Assembly: GCA_009801015.1 (NCBI GenBank)
Contig: VHZZ01000018.1
Coordinates: 314,036 to 334,322 of the forward strand
Source: Silene noctiflora
Taxonomy: Eukaryota > Streptophyta > Magnoliopsida > Caryophyllales > Caryophyllaceae
Direction: 5' to 3'
Length of the DNA stretch: 20,287 nucleotides
A program made the position numbers and the translations under genes. Shown piece by piece: positions 19,954 through 20,287 of the stretch. Numbering within the stretch: position 1 is the stretch's first letter; every line of letters starts with the position of its first letter. A model generated the notes under the pieces. The model did not search any database. It was not told the origin of the DNA and saw only the letters and a list, made by a program, of their open reading frames with translations.

Positions 19954-20287
19954 GGATAATGCACACGGTGCCCTTGAGGTTTGATATTTTGCCCGAAATA
20001 CCCAATTTTTTTTATCCGGGGAACTTTAAGAGTCCATAACTCGTGTTTACGATTTCAAAAAGTGATAATTTTTTTTTTCAAATCGATCATCTTTCTAAGA
20101 ACTACGATTTCAAAAAAAAATTATCGTATTTGGATCACGTGGCTAGAAGTTATTGCGTGTCAAAAATTTTTTGACCGAACAAACTTTGAGTAACCATATC
20201 TCTTGGTCACGAATTCCAAACTCAACAAATTTTTTTTTCAAGTCGTAGTTCCCAGAAAGAGGATCAATTTGAAAAAAAAAATTATCA
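19954..20287. repeat. Palindromic (foldback-type) element, cut by the window edge
   Basis: The element starts CGGATAATGCAC near 19954 and runs through GTGCCCTTGAGG and CCATAACTCGTGTTTACGA. It then folds back around GTCAAAAATTTTTTGAC at 20159-20175. ATCATCTTTCTAAGAACTACG (about 20086-20106) returns inverted as CGTAGTTCCCAGAAAGAGGAT (about 20243-20263). The final TTGAAAAAAAAAATTATCA is the mirror of the run beginning at about 20063. The right arm is cut off by the window end; its expected continuation is what stands at 20-128. No ORF is present. The family is not identified; a foldback or Mutator-like MITE is plausible. Confidence 0.8.

Noticed and set aside
1-20287. tRNA, rRNA or organellar DNA
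   Set aside because: No cloverleaf-capable sequence with A/B boxes or conserved rRNA blocks was noticed. The intron-bearing genes and MITEs indicate nuclear DNA.

Overview
The window is nuclear DNA from a flowering plant. It is AT-rich, contains intron-bearing genes, and is densely seeded with small inverted-repeat transposons (MITEs). Recurrent TACTCCGTA and GAGACGGTCTC motifs, together with Stowaway-type CTCCCTCC...GGAGGGAG elements, suggest a eudicot, possibly of the Caryophyllales. That lineage call is an impression from motif use, not a database result.

Left part (1-1.3 kb): an arm of a palindromic repeat (1-128), a small MITE (193-278), a TATA box (317-326), and a single-exon DREB-type AP2/ERF transcription factor gene on the + strand (420-1298). 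Middle-left (1.3-5.8 kb): a gene-free convergent intergenic region holding at least four MITE-like inverted repeats, a 5'-truncated LINE relic with an RNase H remnant and poly(A) tail, and an unassigned hairpin.

Right part (5.8-19.6 kb, minus strand): an alpha/beta-hydrolase locus in which the whole catalytic block is present twice in tandem. The 5' copy (B) has two upstream coding exons (17675-17798, 16753-17020) followed by five catalytic exons ending at the stop at 11396. The 3' copy (A, 8679-5845) has the same five catalytic exons with the same intron phases and near-identical exon lengths, but I find no equivalents of the two upstream exons in the 2.7 kb before it. Both copies keep the GHSKGG nucleophile elbow and the SDGLV and LDH segments likely to supply the acid and histidine. 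A probable non-coding leader exon lies near 19530-19625, behind a long leader intron expanded by imperfect 150-200 bp tandem repeats. Introns contain Stowaway elements, a Mutator-like MITE with a perfect 9-bp target duplication, a G-quadruplex-capable purine tract and a 140-bp tandem duplication.

Both window ends lie in the same palindromic repeat. The last 19 bases equal the first 19, and joining end to start would complete an element of about 443 bp. This looks like a contig broken inside a repeat, although two genuine flanking copies remain possible.

I see no tRNA, rRNA, CRISPR or convincing LTR pair. The two genes transcribe toward each other and show no evident functional link. The most interesting feature is the duplicated hydrolase cassette, whose splice phase would let the shared 5' exons join either catalytic block.
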